The notes under the pieces: model-generated | What the model saw: the letters and a program-made list of their open reading frames with translations, nothing else | Database searches by the model: none | What the model was told of the DNA's origin: nothing | Position numbers and translations under genes: made by a program | Shown here: piece after piece, positions 31,997-42,840 of the stretch | Numbering within the stretch: the stretch's first letter is position 1 | How the letters are laid out: each line of letters begins with the position of its first letter | DNA from: Nyssa sinensis | Lineage: Eukaryota; Streptophyta; Magnoliopsida; Cornales; Nyssaceae | Reading direction: 5' to 3' | Length of the DNA: 64,000 nucleotides | NCBI GenBank assembly: GCA_008638375.1 | Contig: CM018035.1 | Span: 31,884,807 to 31,948,806, forward strand

Positions 31997-33153
31997 ACCC
32001 TAAGATTTAATTTAAATTAATTCAGGTTCAAAACGACACAGTTTCATTTTAAACGGTTCACCAGTTTTTAGTCGGGTCGGGGCCCGACCCGATACCCGGC
32101 ACTGTTCATCGTCCCCAACTTCTAGGGTTACTGTAGCCCTAATTTTCAAAAAATTTTCTTTTCAATTTCGTGATACTTTGAGCCCGGTTATTCACTATTT
32201 TCAATACAAAACAGTTTCTGCATATCATACCATTAATTTAACATGCATTTCAAGCATCGAATCAAACTCTAAGTGGTCTGTTTTCAAGATGATAACCGTG
32301 ACCTGCAACTCGTTCTAGCACCCTCATTTTAGGTCCATTTTCCATGAAACTTGTTGCATCGTGCCCTAAAAGTCATGGGGTTCAAAGTCCCCGTTCTATA
32401 TTTTCAGTTTGGTCATGTATTTTGACGGATTAAATTTTAAACCCGTAGCTTCATTTCCAATTTCGAGGGGCTATAGTGAGTTCTGTGATGGCTCAGGTAT
32501 GTCTTTGAGACCCCCTCTGGGTCTATTTTGAGTCCCGATGCTCAGAATCCTATACTGTCATGGTCGATTCAGACCTGGGTTTTCCAAGGTCCATCAATGG
32601 AGTGGCTTATGGGTCCCATGTTTTTAAGCGTTTTAAAGCTGAAATTTCATTCCTAAACTTGTCTAAACATGTTCTACATGTCATATATACAATATCAAAG
32701 CTTAAAACAGTTCATTCTTAGAGAAATTCTAGAGAGAGAGCAAAACGATAATTTCACATTCTTACCTTTTTCTTCACTGTTTTCACCTTCTTCTTGCTCG
32801 GTTTCTCTCTCTATTCTCTTCAGTTCCTTCCTCTCTCTCTTTCTTTTCCTTTTGCTTGGACGAATTGTGTGTGTGCATATCATATATGTATATATGTACA
32901 TAGTGCACAAATGATCATTAATTGCAAAATCTGATTTGCCCCACCAACTAGCTTACCCCTTGCTTGCTGCAGTATCTCAAATGAGTGACCTTAGTCACTG
33001 TTTGGGGCAGGACCAAGTGGCTGTGTGTGAGTGGGTGGTGTTTTGTTTTGTATATATATATTTATACACATATAATATAACTTACACACCAAACCCCCTT
33101 GGACACACACACACACCTCATTTCCCTTTAGGTATTAGCATGATTTTACATGC

Positions 33154-33159
33154 TATATA

Positions 33160-33198
<39 letters not shown>

Positions 33199-33200
33199 TT
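33154..33200. repeat. (TA)n microsatellite
   Basis: An almost pure TA dinucleotide run within T2. Smaller TA-rich stretches follow to about 33,480. Confidence 0.9.
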
Positions 33201-33611
33201 TAATTCTCCATGTATACACCTACACATATATATACACTTGACCATGTATTCACACACAAAATACACCTTTAATGTGTGTATGTGTGTGTCTTAATACTTT
33301 CTATTTATTTTCAATTAATTATTTTAAATTAATTAACTATGTTCTTAAGTGTAGACATTTTTACACAATTATGCCTTTGTATACACATATGTATGTATAT
33401 ATATATATATATACCCACTTACATGTATACTTAACCATATTTAAATACATAATATAATATTTATAATTAATATAAATATTTCTTATACTTTTAATTAATC
33501 AATCACACAATTTGATTAATTATTTTGTTGAGTGTAACAATCTTTATACACTTTTTCTTAGCCTCGTAGTTCGTGCCAATATGACCTAGTATTTTAGGTC
33601 GGGGTATTACA

Positions 33612-33980
33612 CAGAACTTGCATTTGAGATAGCTTGTGATGGATGCTGCCAACGCATATCCTTAGCTTCGATATGAGATTTGGTGGCAGCTTCATCTACA
33701 CAGTGACCATGCACACACTCACCTGTATCGTAACAGCTTTTGTGACAAGAGGTGTTTCCCATGCCCTGGCATGAAGGCACAGTAAAGCTGGAATCAATGG
33801 GACTCGGATCCTTTGCAGGGAGGGAAAGGGAAGTGACGGATGAAGCTTGGGGATCATGGAGAATATCACGAATTGACTAAATCGAAGCCATTAAAGGCAT
33901 TGTGCAAGAGAAGAGAAGGATTAGGAAAATCCTAGAGAGAGAAGCTCTCCCTTCTCTCTAGAAGCCATCAAATTTTTCCC
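33612..33980 (-). pseudogene. L3 5' leader and ORF1 N-terminus, part before T2
   Basis: This is the 5' end of L3. The minus strand carries a short leader with ATGGCTTCTAGAGAGAAG, then codons that run openly (ending ...QAISNASS) into the T2 insertion and continue in the same frame at 29201. The two halves are joined by removal of T2 and one CAGAA. An in-frame stop near 33,885 shows decay. Confidence 0.6.
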
Positions 33981-33992
33981 GTGAATTAGATT

Positions 33993-35162
33993 GAACAAGC
34001 AATGAGATCTTTTCTTTGGAGTGGCAACCATCTCATTTTTTCTGGCTCCAAAGTAGCATGGGAGGATGTAACTTGCCCTAAAAATGAAGGGGGTCTTGGT
34101 ATCAAGAAGCTTGTTGATTGGAACTAAGCTGCTTTGGGGAAACTCATATAGGCTTTCTTTCAAAACCCCTCTAAATCCCCTTGGGTTCAATGGATTCGCA
34201 GCAATCTGCTTAAAGGCAAAAGCTTCTGGAAAGTCAAATGCCCCCAATCTTGCTCGTGGGCTTGGAGGAAAATGATCAAATTCAGACCGTTATTCAAACT
34301 GCACATCAAAATTGTCATTGGGAATGGGTGTTTTGCTTCTCTTTGGTTTGACTATTGGCTCCCTAATGGCTCCATCTATGACAACATTGAAGAAAGGGTT
34401 ATTTATGATTCGGGTCTTGGAAGAACAGCTACAGTGAATTACATCATTCTTGAAAATCGTTGGAACTGGCCTATTGCTAATTCTCTTCACCTTCTGGACC
34501 TTAAGAACGACATGCCTCCTAGTCTTCTTCCCTCCCCCCTCCGTGATGATAAAGTTTTTTGGTTACCCTCCTCAAATGGGGACTTCTCCATCAACTCTGC
34601 CTGGGATACTCTGCGTGGCCGTAACCCCCAGGTAAATTGGTGGAGGCTTGTTTGGCATTCTAAAGCTATTCCCCGAGCTGGGTTCATCCTTTGGATGGCC
34701 ATTCGTCACAGTCTAAGGACCAAGGACCGTCTTTTCTTTTCTAATCTTGTTCATGACCCCAAATACCTTTTCTATTTGAGAGAAAACGAGAGTCATAAGC
34801 ACCTCTTCTTCTCATGTTCCTTCACTTCCAACATATGGTCCCATTTGCTCTCTAAAAGTAGATTTCAATGCCCAAATGGGGACTGGCAACAGACTGTTCT
34901 TTGGGCCACCAACTCTTTCAAAGGCAAGTCATTTTCCTCTATTTTAGGCAGGCTTACTCTAGCTTGTACAGTTTACAACATTTGGCGTGAAAGGAATAGC
35001 AGATTATTCACCAAGATCGAGAGAAATTCAAATGCCATTATAGCTCAAACTCAGGACATGATTCGTGGCAGGCTCACTACCTCAAAAGGGATACCGGACT
35101 CTAACTATAGTAGACATCTCCAGTGTACTTGGTCTCTCCCTTGTAGTATTTTTAATGTGTAA
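33993..35162 (+). pseudogene. LINE ORF2 C-terminal half (L4)
   Basis: The first part (33993-34270) encodes QAMRSFLWSGNHL and SGSKVAWEDV in shifting frames. A 296-codon frame (34272-35162) then covers WFDYWLPNGSIYDN, VNWWRLVWHSKAIPRAGFILWMAIR, the C-terminal zinc segment (here partly mutated, KYLFYLRENESHKHLFFSC, with a Cys lost) and the terminal QCTWSLPCSIFNV. It is the best-preserved ORF2 tail in the window apart from L3 and L5. RT catalytic motifs lie upstream of the truncation. Confidence 0.8.
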
Positions 35163-35422
35163 TGTTTCACAGCTTGGGTCGAGAGCTCTTGTATGTTGTT
35201 GTTTTCCTCCCTTCTAGCTTGTCCAAGGGTATGCCCTCTTGATTTTGTATTTATTTTTGTTTAGATTTGGTGTTCTATTTGCTGCTTGGGGTCGAGAGCT
35301 CTTCTGTTTGTAGAAGTTTTCCTTCCCTCTAGCTTGTCCGAGGGTATGCCCTCTTGATCTTGTATTTATTTTCTTCTTTTATCTATCTTTTTTCCTATCA
35401 AAAAAAAAAAAAAAAAAAAAAA

Positions 35423-36173
35423 CATAACCAAGAGAAACAATTTTTTTCATACAAAGGGTACATTTCTTAAAACTAGCATACAACTTTTCACATCTCAACA
35501 CATCGAACACACATCTCAAATGCTCAATATGTTCATCTAAGTTCTTGTTGTACACTAGGATATCATCAAAGTACACGACTACAAATTTGCCTAGGAAAGC
35601 ACATAATACATGGTTCATTAATCTTATGAAAGTACTAGACGTATTTGTAAGTCCGAATGGCATAACCAACCATTCGTAAAGTCCAAATTTAGTCTTAAAA
35701 GAAGTTTTCCATTCATCTCCCTGTTTCATTCTAATTTGATGGTATGCACTTTTAAGATCTATTTTACTAAAAATACATGAGCCATGCAATTCATCAAGCA
35801 TATCATCTAATCTAGGAATGGGATGACGATACTTTACCGTAATATTGTTGACCGCTCTACAATCAACGCACATCCTCCAATTCCTATCCTTCTTTGGCAT
35901 TAGTAGCACTGGTACTGCACATGGGCTTATGATCCCTCTCACGGACCCCTTGCTCATTAAATCCTCAACTTGCCTTTGGAGCTCCTTCGTCTCCTCCGGA
36001 TTACTCCTCTAGGCTGGTCCGTTTGGAATAACGGCTCGAGGTACGAAATCAATTTGATGTTCAATGCTTCTAATGGGCGGTAACCCACTCGGCATCTCCT
36101 CTAGAAATACATCCCCGAACTCCTGCAATAAAGAAACAGCCACACTAGGAAGAGATTGGTTAGTCTCATCAAC
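35423..36173 (-). pseudogene. A2 reverse transcriptase
   Basis: The frame 35379-35957 is open across the RT core: [55 protein letters not shown] (catalytic Asp), [12 protein letters not shown], and [14 protein letters not shown], the intact YFDD active site. Upstream, 36009-36173 holds LLQEFGDVF and IDFVPRA after a stop. L4 truncates the thumb and L6 cuts the N-terminal side. This is the best-preserved gypsy RT core in the window. Confidence 0.85.
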
Positions 36174-37727
36174 TGAAGTGGATAGTAACCTCAAGCAACT
36201 TATTATTGATCATATTGGATTCCCTGAAGGGTCCTTTCCTATTCGGTACCCTGGAGTTCCCTTGATCTCTACTAAGCTAAAAGCCCAGGATTGTAAAACC
36301 TTGGTTGACCGCATCATTGGGAAAATCACTCATTGGTCTAGCAAATCCTTATCCTACGCTCGTCGGCTTCAACTGGTCAAATTAGTGCTTTTAGCATTCA
36401 GGTCTTCTGGTCTTCCCATTTCATTCTCCCTAAGAAGGTGATTAATCAAGTCGATCAAGCCATGAGATCTTTTCTTGGGAGCGTTAACCATCTTATTCAT
36501 TCCAGATCCAAAGGCGCTTGGGATGACATTACCTGTCCTAAAGATGAAGGATGGCTTGGGATTAAGAAGCTCTATGATTGGACCAAAGCAGCTCTAGGGA
36601 AGCTTATATGGACTATGTTTCAAAACGCATCCAATTCTCCTTGGGTTCTCTGGATTCGCAGCAATATCCTTAAAGGTAAAAGCTTCTGGGAGGTCAAGTG
36701 TCCCCAATCCTGCTCATGGGTTTTGAGGAAAATACTTAAATTTAGGCCATTGTTTAAGCCGTACATTAGAATTTCTATTGGGAATGGCCAGTTTGCTTCT
36801 CTCTGGTTTGACTATTAGCTCCCCAATGGCTCCATATATGACAACATGGGAGAAAAGGTTATCTATGATTCAGGTCTTGGGAGATATGCTAAAGTTGGTT
36901 CTATCATTCTAGATCATCATTGGAATTGGCCTCCTGCTAACTCTCCTCATCTGCTTGAACTTAAACATGGCTTGCCTACAAACCTTCTTCCTCTCCCCCA
37001 CCAGGAAGACAAGGCGATTTGGACCCCCTCTTCCAATGGGGATTTCTCCATCAGTTTAGCTTGGGATACCCTGAGGAGTCGTAACCCCCAGGTCCACTGG
37101 TGGAAGCTTATTTGGCATCCAAAAGCTATTCCCCGTGTTGGATTTATTCTATGGTTGGCTATTCGTCAGAGTTGAAGTACCAAGGATCGCCTCTTTTATT
37201 CTCTGCCTGGCCATGATCCTAAATGCCTTCTTTGCTTAAGGGAGAACGAGAGTCACAGCCATCTTTTCTTTTCGTGTCCCTTCTCCTCCAACATATGGTC
37301 CTATTTGCTTTCCAAAAGTGGATTTCAAAGCCCAACTGGGGACTGGCAGCAGATTGTTCTTTGGGCCAGCAACACATTCAAAGGCAAAAAATTCTCCTTA
37401 ATTATAGGCAGATTATTCACCATGGTTAAGAAAAACCCTCAGGCTATCGTAGCTCAAACTCAGGATATGATCCGTGGTAGGCTCATTACCTCTAAAGGGA
37501 TTGTGAACTCAAACTCCAATAGGCATCTTCAGTGTATTTGGTCTCTCCCAAGTAGCATTTTTAAAGAGTAACGTTTGTACGTTTTCTTTTTTGTAGCTAT
37601 GGGACGGGAGCTCTTCTGCTTGTAGAAGGCCTCCCTTCCCTCTAGCTTGTTCAAGGGTATGCCCTCTTGATCTTGTATTTTCTTTTCTTCTATATATTTC
37701 ATTTACCCACAAAAAAAAAAAAAAAAA
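36174..37727 (+). mobile_element. L6: 5'-truncated LINE in A2
   Basis: Enters A2 between the protease-RT linker and RT. It begins in ORF2 at VDSNLKQLIIDHIGFPEGS, ends with the single 3'-UTR hairpin module and a poly(A) run 37711-37727. About 24 bp of A2 are missing at the site and no target duplication was found. Confidence 0.85.
36177..37571 (+). pseudogene. LINE ORF2 C-terminal half (L6)
   Basis: Frames 36177-36441, 36438-36818, 36846-37175 and 37305-37571 together cover the RT C-terminus through the tail SLPSSIFK. A stop replaces a codon in WFDYWLPN (36818), another lies after IRQS (37175), and the zinc region is shifted (37175-37300). About 60 bp near 37405 are missing compared with L5. 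No catalytic RT motif is included. Confidence 0.8.
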
Positions 37728-38354
37728 CAAGAAAAATCATAGGCTGATCTGCTAAGAATGCCTTCTTAACCTCACTCTCCTTTGCATAAAAACTCATATT
37801 TGTCTCTATTTTTCTCTTTACAGGTTCTCTTTCTTTTTTCTCTCGTGGCTCCACTCTCTTTTCTTTATTCTCAGCCACCTCTCTATTTTGTTTTTCACTT
37901 TCTCTTTTTCTTGAGGTTTCGGCCTCACCCTTTCTTTTTTGCTCAATCTCACTTTTCAGCTTCAATTGGTCCACATATACCTGTTTTGGGGTTAAAGGAG
38001 CAGGCTTGATTGTTTTTCTATCCTTTACAAAGCTATACCTGTTCCTAAATCTGTCATGAATCACCTTCCTATCATACTACCACGGCCTTCCCAACAAAAT
38101 ATGGCCAACATGCATAGGAACTACATCACAAAGCACCTCATCACTATACTATACCTCCCAATGGTAAAAGCCACCAAAACTTACTTATTGACCTTGACCT
38201 CCCCACATTCATTCAACTACTGCAACTTATAAGGTCTAGGATGCTTCAGTATAGGTAAGCTCAACTTTTCAACTAGGGTGGTAGTAGCTACATTGGTGCA
38301 ACTTCCCCCGTTTATAATCATACTACACATCTTGTTGTTTACATAACATTTAGT
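37728..38354 (-). pseudogene. A2 linker and degraded protease
   Basis: The frame 37699-38064 gives the Lys/Glu-rich linker (SEIEQKRKGEAETSRKRESE) as in A1. Further right the protease region (38065-38350) is collinear with A1 3980-4240 but has no long open frame. The active-site codons are still recognisable near 38,300 as the counterpart of the A1 DGGSCTNVAS stretch. Confidence 0.7.
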
Positions 38355-39627
38355 ATGAAATATGTTCTCTCTCTGCTACTCCATATCATCTACCTTAATT
38401 TACGTATTGAGAGCACGCCTGGTAAAAAGAGACTCACTTCTACAGGGTATTCCACTCCATCATTATCACTAGCATCGACCAACTCAGGCATCTCATCACC
38501 ATCATCCTCACTCTCAATCATCACCTACCCATTGTCTCGCATAACCATGACCCGCTTGTTTGGACATTGAGACATGATGTACCCAAAACCAAAACATTTA
38601 GAATCGTTATTCCTTGAAGGTTGAAAATCTACTTTGGGTTTGTTCATGCTAGTTCCCTCATCTTGTCCCTTATGTGGTTTGGCCTTCCCTTTTGCTACAG
38701 CTCGATCATTTCTATCCCATTTTTGTCTCCAAGGAGTGCCAGAAATTGAAGTATACTTTGCTGCCCCTTCTCTTTAACTGCCTTTCCACCTTCATAGCCA
38801 TGTGCACCATGTCTTCTACCTCCACATAATGCTACAACTCAACTACATTGGCGATGTCTCGATTCAGGCCACTTAAAAATCGGGCCATTGTGGCCTCTTG
38901 ATCCTCCTCTACATTAACCCGAATCATAGCCACCTCTATCTCCTTATGGTAAGCCACTACACACTTGGTCCCTTGTGTAAGGTTTTGTAATTTTTGGTAG
39001 AGGTCTCTATAGTAGTGGCCAGGTACAAATCTCTGCTTCATTAGAGCTTTCAACTCACCATATGTTTCTACAGGTCTCTCATAATTCCTTCGCCTATTGG
39101 TTACCAATTGATCCCACCTAATAATTGCATAATCAGTGAACTCAATTACCTCAGCTTCACCTGCTTCTCCTCTGAATAGCTGTGACAATAAAAAATCAAC
39201 TCTATTTTCTTCTCCCACTCTAAATAAGCTTCAAGGTCATTCCTACCTTGGAAAGATGGTATTTCACTTTGATGCTCCCAAGGTTCCTATCTACCCCATC
39301 TCGACCCCTTGGATTTCTCCTTATGTCCTCTTCCACGCCTACCTCCTCTAGGTCTGCCCATTTCACCCATTCCAACATCCGATGCTATGTCTTCCTTGGC
39401 CTCATCATCTTCTTCGTTCTCATACTCATTTTCAATGATAGGTTCACATCTCCTCCTATCTTGCCCACCTTACAGATTTTTAATCACGGCGTCTTGCTGA
39501 TCCATCCTATCCCTCATCTCCTCCATCACCAAATTCAAACGTTCAAACTATTGTTGCATGGCCTGCAAAACAAAGAATGAGTTAGCTGCCTCCTCTTTAG
39601 GTGTTGAGTCATTCTTATAAGACATTG
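38355..39627 (-). pseudogene. A2 gag, knuckle destroyed
   Basis: Start codon near 39627 (MSYKNDSTPKEE). The N-terminal part has stops at the FERLN and GGQD positions. Frame 38832-39218 carries EFTDYAIIRWDQLVTNRRRN and FVPGHYYRDLYQKLQNLTQG, with MARFLSGLNRDIANVVEL. The zinc knuckle region (about 38,560-38,605) reads CFGFGYIMSQC, so one Cys and the His are lost. Decayed Gag. Confidence 0.75.
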
Positions 39628-40364
39628 TTAATGCCCTGCAAAACAAGGAAAGGATGTTAGTGGTTAAAAAAATGACCTCACACACTCCACTACATGTTTA
39701 TGCTCAAATATTGTCACACCACTCATGTTTCACTCTTTTGGGCTTTTCCAATACTATTCTCACCCACTCTTGCCTTTTTCCTCACCTGTTTTCCCTTTCA
39801 AGTTCGGGAAGCACTAGTTGAACTAAATCAAGACACAACCTTGTATTATTCCAACCAGCAATAGATTCAAGAAATAAAAAGGAATAAAATGACCTGGATC
39901 TCAAAGAATTGTACGGGGAAAAAAGCAATTAGGAAACAAGATACTAAGGGATACTAAGGATCATATATTCGACCCTTTTGAAGATAATGATTCAGTCTTT
40001 TTTTTTAATACAGATTCGGTCACAAGCAGCAACAATAATTGCAAATTCCAAAAAAGATTGATCTGATTTCAATAACAAGAAACCAAAATAGAAGGAATCA
40101 ATACAAAGATTATAGATATCACAATTATAGATCTGGAATTTAAAGAAAAGCTTCGTGTAATCAATTAAAGAATTCACAGGTCTGAATTCTTGAATCAAAT
40201 ACACAGGTAGTTAATTGTGAGAATTACAAATCTAAATTCAAACACACGAAATTAACAAGAATGATGAAGGAATCGTAGATCAAAATAGAAAAACCTAGAA
40301 CACACCGTAAGACAAAAACCAAATGCAAGAATTAAAAAGGATAAATCAGACCTGATTTGGAGTC
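39628..40364 (-). other. A2 untranslated leader
   Basis: Collinear with the A1 leader, with a T-run at 39998-40008. No credible open frame. Confidence 0.7.
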
Positions 40365-40381
40365 TGAGCTCTGATACCAAA
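40365..40381 (-). promoter_or_regulatory. A2 primer binding site, initiator Met tRNA
   Basis: The minus strand reads TTTGGTATCAGAGCTC directly after the LTR end CACATCA, a perfect iMet-type site. Confidence 0.9.
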
Positions 40382-41094
40382 TGATGTGAACCCGTAAGAT
40401 CGAAACCTTTGAACGCACAATCAAATTGAAACTTACCCAAGAAAGCCAAGAATCAAGTCAAGATGATCTAGACCCGTTGAAAACTTGTTTCAAGAACCTA
40501 GATTTGATGAGAATGCCACAAGGGTATGCCTTTGATAAGTTCATAGTTCACTCAAGAACAAGAAGAGAAAACTAAAAAAATTCTCTATGCAGAATGCTTC
40601 ATTCACGTTCCTAGCCTCCAAATTGCAGCTACAAGTCCTTTTACAACCCTCCATGAAACCCTAGGGCCGAATAAGGCCTACATCAATTAAAAGACACGGG
40701 CTGAACATCTTCAGGCCTAAAACATCATAAACTACAGACTAAAACTTAATAAAAGAAATCCATTAAATGATTTAAATACGCCCAAATGCCTACAATCATA
40801 AAAACATAAAATAGGCCCACACGCCTATACTTTACGAAATAAAAAGTCTATACGAAACCACTAGGCTATGTTGCCCCCCTCTGTAGCTTTTATCACATGG
40901 ATTAAAGCTGGTTCTTCTTCTTTCAAGCCCATCTTGAATGTTGGGGTCTTGCTCGATGAGTTTGCCAACTCAGTCCCAAGTGGATTGCCCCAATCTTTGC
41001 ATTGCTTCCTTCATCTTCTTAGCTGTCGACCTTGTGATTGGCCCTTCTGGAACTTGTAAAGGATCTTTAAGACTAGGGCCACCATGGTGCCTAT
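40382..41094 (-). repeat. A2 upstream LTR with orphan integrase tail
   Basis: Runs from GGCACCATGG (TG start lost at the T6 junction) to GGGTTCACATCA, about 713 bp. Minus-strand codons from 41094 to about 40868 still encode the LKDPLQVPEGPITR...HVIKATEGG part of pol. This mirrors A1 exactly and shows that the coding tail is a regular part of the LTR. Confidence 0.8.
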
Positions 41095-41479
41095 CACTTT
41101 GTATCAATGATAACAATAAATAATGTAAACATAACATTAAATTTGCGGAAGTCTTAATACAAAATATGGTTTAACAATTGAAAATGTAAACCGACATAAA
41201 ACCTAAACATAATGCCACTCTTAGGTGGTGAGTACTTGGGAGAGACTACATTATTCTATCATGCTCCTCAACTATCTCCCTAAGCTCCTGATCTCCTAAT
41301 GTGGTTCTGTAGCATTCTCACCTGAAAAAAATAAGTAATTGGGGTGAGCTAACAAAGCTCAGTAAGTAAAAGCCCATCTCCGACATGGGTCAAGGTTAAC
41401 ATAGAGAGATATGAACTCATAGAGTGAACATGATAGCTAATATGGAAACAGATGCTGTTAACGGTAAAATGCCACAAAG

Positions 41480-42196
41480 GCCAATGGTTCCATATATGAC
41501 AATATGGGGGAAAGGGTTACCTATGATTCTGGTCTTGGGAAACATGCTAAAGTTGGCTCCATCATTTTGGATCATCAATGGAGCTGGCCTACAGCTAACT
41601 CTCCTCATTTGCTTGAGCTACAAAATGGTATGCCAACCAATCTTCATCCTTCCCCCCAACGGGAAGACAAGGCTATTTGGTTACCCTCTCCCAATGGGGA
41701 CTTCTCCATCAGTTCAGCTTGGGAATCTCTGCGAAGCCATAAGCCCCAGGTTCATTGGTGGAAGCTTGTCTGGCATTCTAAAGCTCTACCCCGGGCTGGA
41801 TTTATTCATTGGTTGGCCATTCAACATAGTCTTAATAGCAAGGACCGCCTCTTCTTTTCTCATCTTGGCCATAATCCCAAATGCTTTTTTGTATGCGTGA
41901 AGACGAGAGTCACAACCATCTTTCTTCTCTTGTTCTTTTACTTCTATCATATGGTCTCATTTGCTCTCCATAAGTGGGTTTCAATGCCCTTCAAGGGACT
42001 GGCAGCAGATTGTTCTTTGGGCTAGCAATACTTTCAAAGGCAAGGAGTTCTCTTCTACTATAGGCAAGCTTAACCTAGTTTGCATAGTCTATACTATTTG
42101 AAGGGAAAGGAATAGCAGATTGTTCACCATGTTAAAGAAAAATCCTCAGGCTATCATAGTTCAAACCCAGGACATGATCCGTGACAGGCTCACTCC
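41480..42196 (+). mobile_element. L7a: LINE ORF2 C-terminal fragment
   Basis: Codes WFDYWLPN-adjacent sequence through VHWWKLVWHSKALPRAGFI and the zinc region up to TQDMIRDRLT, in frame 41504-42025 and beyond, with a frameshift near 41890. It stops where the T-run of L8 begins, and its own 3' tail is absent. It starts abruptly at the NGSIYDN codons next to T6 LTR sequence. Confidence 0.7.
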
Positions 42197-42763
42197 TTTT
42201 TTTTTTTTGAAAAGTAAATTTATTAAAGGAAAGAGAGAGAAAAGAAGATACAAAACAAGAGGACATACCCTTAAACAAGTTAGAGGGACGGAAGGACTTC
42301 TACAAATAGAAGAAAACCAGTCCCAAAGCTACAAAACAATACAAGCATAAACCATTACACGTTAAAGATTGTACGCTGAAAGAGACCAAACACATTGAAG
42401 TTACCTATTGGTCGTAGAGTTTAAGATCCCTGTAGATGTAGTTAGCTTTCCGTGAATCATATCCTTGATTTGAGCAATAATGGCTTGAGGATTTTTCTTT
42501 TCCTTATTGAACAATCTACTATTCCTTTCTCTCCAAATATTATATACAGTGCAAGCTAGAGAAAGCTTACCTATGATAGAGGAGAAATTTTTGCCTTTAA
42601 AGGTATTGCTAGCCCAAAGAATGATCTGCTGCCAATCTCCATTGGGATATTGGTAACCACTAATAGAGATGATGTGGTACCAAATGGAGGAAGTGAAGGG
42701 ACAGGAGAAGAAGATGTGGGAATGACTCTTCTGAATCTTGCAAGCAAAAAAGACATTTGGTAG
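42197..42763 (-). mobile_element. L8: short LINE 3' fragment, opposite orientation
   Basis: T-run 42197-42208, single 3'-UTR module and ORF2 tail to about 42763, very similar to L2 9680-10240. Frame 42401-42775 holds HSHIFFSCPFTSSIWYHI and TVYNIWRERNSRLF. It is the most 5'-truncated copy seen. It lies between L7a and L7b. Confidence 0.75.
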
Positions 42764-42840
42764 CAGAGAATTCATCCCAAAAGAAGCCCCGATTTGGAGG
42801 AAGAATATGGAGGTTTTTCGGTAAACTCATGATTTCCTAA

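Larger units (their letters stand above)
29634..32897 (-). promoter_or_regulatory. Putative promoter and split leader in T2
   Basis: Sense order: TATA-like ACATATATACATATATG; GA-rich leader; exon 1 ending at 32766; intron 1 32765-30704 (about 2.06 kb); exon 2 30703-30649 (55 bp); intron 2 30648-29634 (1,015 bp); exon 3 29633-29202. The intron 1 acceptor reads TTCTTAC, not AG, in this copy; T3 has TTCTTAG. The architecture is inferred from agreement among copies. Confidence 0.5.
29202..33611 (-). mobile_element. T2: intact 4.4-kb solo LTR of family T
   Basis: TGTCACGACC...GGGGTATTACA, 4,410 bp, flanked by perfect CAGAA duplications (29197-29201 and 33612-33616). It contains no coding region, primer site or polypurine tract, so it is a solo LTR. 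Sense (minus) landmarks: TATA at 32897-32881, GA-rich leader 32850-32800, donor AAAAAG|GTAAGAA at 32765, exon 2 30703-30649, donor GTGAGTAA, and acceptor ...CCCTTTCAG at 29634. It is the deepest insertion in the nest and thus younger than L3. Confidence 0.9.
23022..33980 (-). mobile_element. L3: near full-length L1-type LINE, split by solo LTR T2
   Basis: Bounded by a T-run (23022-23033) and by the 12-bp duplication. On the minus strand it starts near 33980 with a short leader, then ORF1 (interrupted at 29201/33612 by T2), ORF2 (26912-23266), a duplicated 3'-UTR hairpin module (about 23080-23250) and the tail. Without T2 the element is about 6.5 kb, a normal length for a complete plant L1-type LINE. 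Stops and frameshifts are scattered, so it is inactive. Confidence 0.9.
22988..35422 (+). mobile_element. L4: 5'-truncated LINE in A2, host of L3
   Basis: L4 runs 22988-23022 plus 33981-35422. Its ORF2 reading passes from the short left piece (CTTCATCCTTCC..., compare L5 at 51140-51180 in reverse complement) into 33981 onward. L3 separates the parts with duplication GTGAATTAGATT. It ends with the duplicated 3'-UTR hairpin module and a poly(A) run at 35400-35422. About 13 bp of A2 seem to be missing at the insertion site, and no target duplication was found. Confidence 0.8.
21798..41094 (-). mobile_element. A2: gypsy element carrying a four-deep nest
   Basis: Read on the minus strand from 41094: LTR (41094-40382), iMet primer site, leader, gag, degraded protease, linker (with LINE L6 inserted), RT (36173-35424), then LINE L4 with L3 and T2 inside. 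A2 resumes at 22987 with the RT C-terminus, a filler join, RNase H, and integrase to 21798. RT sequence on the two sides of L4 is consecutive apart from about a dozen bases. The downstream LTR is lost at the B1 junction. Confidence 0.85.

Noticed and set aside
32669..32914. Plus-strand 81-codon frame with hydrophobic Ser/Phe/Leu runs as a membrane peptide.
   Set aside because: It is the CT-rich complement of the GA-rich LTR leader; T1 gives similar low-complexity text.
33046..33480. Possible replication origin or matrix attachment region because of extreme AT content.
   Set aside because: It is an expanded TA microsatellite in an LTR; base composition alone does not support such a role.
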